From positions 43,368 through 107,367 of the forward strand of contig NW_013654699.1 in NCBI RefSeq assembly GCF_000499385.1: a DNA stretch of 64,000 nt, read 5' to 3'. The notes beneath the pieces were generated by a model. It had not been told where the DNA came from, did no database searches, and worked only from the letters and a program-made list of their open reading frames with translations. The stretch's first letter is position 1. Each line of letters begins with the position of its first letter. Source of the stretch: Eimeria necatrix (taxonomy: Eukaryota; Apicomplexa; Conoidasida; Eucoccidiorida; Eimeriidae). The position numbers were made by a program, and so were the translations under genes. Positions 60,401 to 64,000 of the stretch are shown piece by piece.

Positions 60401-60746
60401 CAGCAAAAATAAGCATTACTGCGGCGCTGCTGCACCTGAGTGTTTGCCTTCTTTCCCCAGTCCCGACAGCACCTATGGCAGCAGCAGCAGCCAACAACGC
60501 CGTGAAGAAGCAACAGAAAATAGGAACAGCATCAACATAGCGGGGGCTTCATTTGCCCTGGCACATTCACCTATCAGAGCCCGCAACAGCAGGCACAGCA
60601 CATCAACCACGAACAGAAGCTTTCCAGATGCTCCAGCAGCGGCACCTTGTAGCCCCAGATGTACGCCCCAAGATACTGATACGGTGTTCAGGGGCCCCGA
60701 ACCCCTGTCAAGCTTCCATGTAACAAACCGCGCAAGTAACAGCTAG
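54488..60746 (+). CDS. ALIX/BRO1-family ESCRT accessory protein
   Basis: BRO1-domain protein of the ALIX type, expected to link cargo and ESCRT-III in membrane scission and endosomal sorting. Supported exons: 55170-55528, 55936-56069, 56257-56385, 56579-56625, 56756-56832, 56925-57103, 57285-57374, 57912-58003, 58204-58462, 58633-58896, 59113-59463, 59625-59771, 59841-60746. Those from 56257 on join in phase. BRO1 part: SLWGGKGTVASAVRTLCTLE, FRSKLAAHASSLF, SQELCYAAVAHLQLALQQ, GEGFGLLVARATLAEE, LLKMAKRDNQLVYMEPVPKM. V-domain part: AELQLSALLPAGVRALADEY, TAQVNEEANGLL, long Gln-rich helices, and GIAFYSQLQGFLQQLQQ near the end of the V domain. The C-terminal about 180 residues are Ser, Gln and Asn-rich; the proline-rich tail of animal ALIX is not seen. 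The 54488-54555 segment (VPLPGQLIGPLEAYC) resembles a BRO1 start but its splice to the rest is unresolved, as is the 56069-56257 junction. Confidence 0.85.
59464..59624 (+). other. ALIX-like intron with CTG tract into the acceptor
   Basis: This intron between two in-phase exons has sense-strand GCTGCT/CTGTT words throughout and ends TTGCTGTTACTGCTGCAG. The flanking exons read CAGCAG on the same strand. It is the clearest plus-strand example of the exon/intron triplet-polarity switch. Confidence 0.85.
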
Positions 60747-61443
60747 TCAGGATTGTGGCTAGCACTTGCAGTACCCGCGATACTTGCTGCTGCAACCTGT
60801 TTGCTTCGGCTTTCTAGGGATCCGAACCACTAACTGACTGTTGCTGCTTTGGAGACTTACGTGGAAAAAATGAGTTTTTTGTCGCCGCAACTACTTTGTT
60901 GCGACCGCTGCTGCCCCATAAGTTGCTGTTCTGATTTGTTGACGGTTTTACGATACAAAGTGGCAGCACGCAAGCGCCCGACAGAGAATCAATATGTGCA
61001 AAGGCAGCGAAAAGTGAGGAGCTCGTGGATGAAACATATGCAGCCGCAGCACTCTGCAAGCGAACCAGTTATGCTTAGTGTCGTGCCGCTGCTGTTTGTG
61101 CTGCCAGTACAACAGCAAGTACGCATAAGGTGTGTCTATCCCGCAAAAGCGTCGGTTTTCTGCTGCCGCCGTTGCGAACAATAAGCACAGGACCCCGTGC
61201 CAGACAAAAGATGCGCTCGTTCAACTATTCTGTCACTCTAGCTGGCAATGTCTTCCACAAGGGTGGCATGTGCGGGGCCCGCCAACCTCGATAAAAACGA
61301 AGGTCTGGTCCTGCAGTTCCTTTCGCTTCAGATATCCGCAGCCTCAACTAAATCTTTGTGGCTTGTTGACACTTTTGTGCCACTCAGCCTCTAAAACGGG
61401 ATCTTTCATAGAAGTCCCCGTTTTGCTAGCAGTGGAAGCCACC
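60747..61443. other. Convergent spacer
   Basis: About 700 bases between the ALIX-like stop and the stop of the minus-strand CDV3-like gene. No exon chain was found. It likely holds the two 3' untranslated regions. Confidence 0.45.
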
Positions 61444-62666
61444 CTAAGCCTGCGCTACTGTCAGTGTGGTCCATGAGGGTCTGTTTTCATATTTGCGTCT
61501 GACAAGCTCGGCGTTAAGGGGGGAAGTAACGCCAGCCAGTCCGTCGAATGAAACATATTTCTGTACGTCGAAGACGAATGCTGCAGGGCCTGCGATTGAG
61601 GTCTCAGAGTCACTGATGTTGCTGATGCCATGCTGCTGCTGCTGCTGCTCATCGCACTTCGTCGATGGCGAAGTGCTCAAGGGGCTTTCGTCGTTCGGCT
61701 CTGAGGGGCTCTTGCGTGTGTTTTGCTGCTTTTTCCCCGGATGCTGCGGCTGCTGTTTTGTGTTAACCATCTGAACTGCCGTCGCCAGGTCAGGGTCATC
61801 GTCGAAAGACGGCACCGGGGCCCCCCTTCCCCTCCTCAGCAGTCCACCGCCTTCTGCAGACCGCAGAACACGTGCTGAGACCCATAGCTTCGGTTCTTCC
61901 TCTTTTGGAGGTGTCATTTCTTGAGGCTTAGGAGCGTCAGTGACTGTATCTTGCTGCACTTCAATCCCCTGTTCCTGCTGTTGTTGTAGCAGTAACTCCC
62001 GGGCTTCCTGCTCTCGAAGCTCCTGCAAACCCCTGCGCTGCTCCTCCTCCAGCTTCTTCATAGTGCTCCAGCTCTTGTCTTTCTTGCTCTCAATTTCGTA
62101 TGCTCCCACTGCACTGACCTTCAGTGAAGTACCCAGACTCCCCTCACCGCCTGATGCTGGGCTGGGGGCAGGTGCAGCCCAGGCTGCTTCCTGTTGAGGC
62201 TCCAAGCTCCATCCTGCGGCATCCTCGGCAGTGGGCTCTTCTGTTTTCTCAGCCACCTGCGTCAGCTGCACCAAACGAAATCATATAGGCCACAATAGCA
62301 TTGGTGCGCTGAATGATAATGGAGTAACAAAGGAGTAGTAATGAGATGCAGCAACTGCTGTTTGGGCATTTTACAGCGCAGACGAAGCCAAGCCTCTCAG
62401 CATCACACCACTGCACGGCAACAAAAAAAGGCAAGATGAAAACAAAGCCGTATTGCCGTAGGAAAAAATTCAGAAACCCCTATCTGAAGACCAAAAAGCG
62501 GATACTTGACTATTCCAACACACGTCCGTCATTGTACAACAGCTGCACAGGGGACCACCGCATCCATTCTCCTAGTGTTGGTGAGAATTGGTCTTACCTC
62601 AGGTGGAGCTGTAACTTTAGTTACTTTCTTCTTCTTTTTTTCAAAAAAGGCGCTTAACTTGCTCAT
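61444..62666 (-). CDS. Small charged protein with CDV3-like N-terminus
   Basis: Two exons, 62666-62598 and 62265-61444, join in phase to 296 residues. The first exon encodes MSKLSAFFEKKKKKVTKV, similar to the SLDNFFAKRDKKKKK opening of CDV3 (carnitine deficiency-associated gene) proteins. The second exon has an Ala/Trp segment (QQEAAWAAPAPSPASGGEGS), a charged coiled-coil stretch (MKKLEEEQRRGLQELREQE), KLWVSARVLRSAE, and a C-terminus with FVFDVQKYVSFDGL. The protein is acidic overall with a basic start. No catalytic motif, signal peptide or membrane helix is present, so it is probably cytosolic or nuclear. The CDV3 link rests on the short N-terminal word and general composition, so the name is tentative. 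The gene model itself is well supported by clean splice sites and the initiator Met. Confidence 0.72.
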
Positions 62667-64000
62667 CTTATCCACCTCGGCAGAACTTGCAACAAGCAAC
62701 GCGCAGCAGGGTGAGGTAAAAGTTCAAATGGCCGCAAAATAAGCCGGAAAACGCTTAATTGTGAGCCAATTTGTATATTGTTCTAAACCAGACACCATAA
62801 GTCCGTTTATTTGCTGCTTTCCCTGGGGCTCATGTTTCTTCTAATGAACAGTATCTCCCACCAAGGGGCTGCAGCCACTCTGATCACCGTGGGACTCGCT
62901 ATTCGGTTTTCGGTTCTTTGATCAAGCAATGGCCCTCCTACAAAATAAGGCGGGAAATGAATAGTTGATTGAAAATAGTTTATAGGGCTATTTATTCGCA
63001 GTTATTGTACAGGGTTCAGTGACCAGTACGTACGCTGCCCTATTCCTTTATATAGTGTTCTGGTGTGAGAGCAGTGATGACGCCCTGTGAAACTTCTGCG
63101 CAAAAGATCTTTGCTTAAGGCATTCGCATGATTACCTGAAATAATTGCAAAAGAATCTAGCGATTTTACTAGGGGGAGGACGCCAAAAAATTATGGTTGC
63201 TCAGGGCTGAGAGATCTAAGGGTCTGTCGCTCCAGCGACTACTGTACCAACAAAAGTGAAAATCCCACATTCCGGAAAAAGACGAAATAAGGAATTCAGT
63301 AGTAGCCGCGAAGCGAGCTGCTGCATCTTGGCGCGCAACTGCAGTCATGAGGCGCCTTAAGCTTTGGCGTTGGGAACAAATTCGATGGCAATTAGACTCG
63401 AAATGCAGTTCTAAGCCCGTTCAAAGAATGCAAAGAGAAAACTCCTGCCGTTTCTTAAACAGCTGCACTTTTTCTACCATGAGTAAATGATACTGATATG
63501 ATGTGACGTGCAGAACGTACGCATTTACTCTCCATTCTATGAGTACATGCATCTCTTCTGCATGTCATATCATGTCGGCATGCTAGACGAAAACGCCGCT
63601 ATTGGAATAGCACGGGGTGTAGGCTCCCCAAGTTCACACCAAAAACCGTTGTTCAGCAGCTTGGAAACATGTTCCGCATCTCCATATTGCAGCAGAATTG
63701 ACGCCCTTTTGATTCTGTCATTGCCTTTAGCGAAACTTCGAATCTGGAAAAGCTGTCGGCATCGCCAGCTGCACCTGCATAATGTGGATTGCATCAGCGA
63801 GAGCAGTTGGCCCCGCAGACATCAAATCATGCTTCCTTTCCTCCAAATGCCAATAACCAGTATACAAAACACAACTTGCATAAATAGAGCAGCTTCTGTT
63901 TGGCCTTCTTGTGCACACCAGACTGCACACTACCCGCGTTTTTGATTCATATGCAGCAAGATGGCTTGTTAAGTGGGTCAGCTAATTGGGAGAATGACGT
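62667..64000. other. Right-hand flank, possible partial gene at the end
   Basis: From 62667 to about 63560 nothing is supported. On the minus strand, 63570-63740 reads IRSFAKGNDRIKRASILLQY and continues to a stop at 63570, just after a TTTTCCAG acceptor-like word. Another frame, 63750-63900, reads HDLMSAGPTALADAIHIMQ. These may be 3' exons of a gene that begins outside the window, but the apparent intron between them would be only about 31 bases, so no gene is called. Confidence 0.3.

Noticed and set aside
63570..63930. Two minus-strand frames as exons of one gene
   Set aside because: The implied intron of about 31 bases is too short and no domain is visible, so only a possible partial gene is noted.
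1..64000. Retrotransposon, viral or bacterial mobile element
   Set aside because: No reverse transcriptase, integrase, transposase, long terminal repeat or capsid-like frame was recognised anywhere in the window.

Overview
The window is nuclear DNA from an apicomplexan of the coccidian type, most likely an Eimeria species. Three things point there. Protein-coding exons are interrupted by GT-AG introns. Many proteins carry long Gln, Ala and Ser runs encoded by (CAG)n. Repeat-dense and repeat-poor blocks alternate, as has been described for E. tenella chromosomes. The genus call is inference from composition and gene content. No bacterial operon, phage, IS element, CRISPR array, rRNA or convincing tRNA gene was seen.

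Layout. Bases 1-23.5 kb are triplet-repeat rich: an OTU-family deubiquitinase (minus, 1033-3450), a four-exon glutamine-rich protein (plus, 4215-8415), and a very large gp210/NUP210-type nuclear-pore membrane protein (minus, 9983-23419). From about 23.5 to 44.4 kb CAG tracts are almost absent: a small secreted or membrane protein (minus, 26355-26961), a mitochondrial 2-oxoglutarate/malate carrier (minus, 28430-29892), the catalytic subunit of DNA polymerase delta (plus, 20 exons, 30658-37241), and HslU, the mitochondrial ATPase partner of HslV (minus, 37718-41090). From 44.4 to about 62.3 kb the repeats return: a CFAP119/CCDC189-like flagellar protein (plus), a cyclophilin H-type PPIase (minus), an unrecognised low-complexity protein (minus, 49928-53187), an ALIX/BRO1-family ESCRT accessory protein (plus, 54488-60746), and a small acidic, CDV3-like protein (minus, 61444-62666).

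The genes do not form one pathway. They are housekeeping functions: ubiquitin editing, nuclear pore, replication, mitochondrial transport and proteolysis, splicing-associated PPIase, ESCRT, and a flagellum gene expected to act in microgametes. Many exons were found by joining splice sites in phase, including several with no long open frame of their own. POLD1, the carrier, the cyclophilin, the Gln-rich gene, the CDV3-like gene and most of ALIX and HslU join with consistent phase. The N-terminus of ALIX, one HslU exon, the 3' end of the 50-53 kb gene and the exact exon edges of NUP210 remain uncertain.

The most striking non-gene signal is a strand-polarity rule. Exonic triplet repeats read CAG on the sense strand, while introns of the same genes read CTG and often run straight into the acceptor CAG. 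The sign flips at exon borders on both strands.
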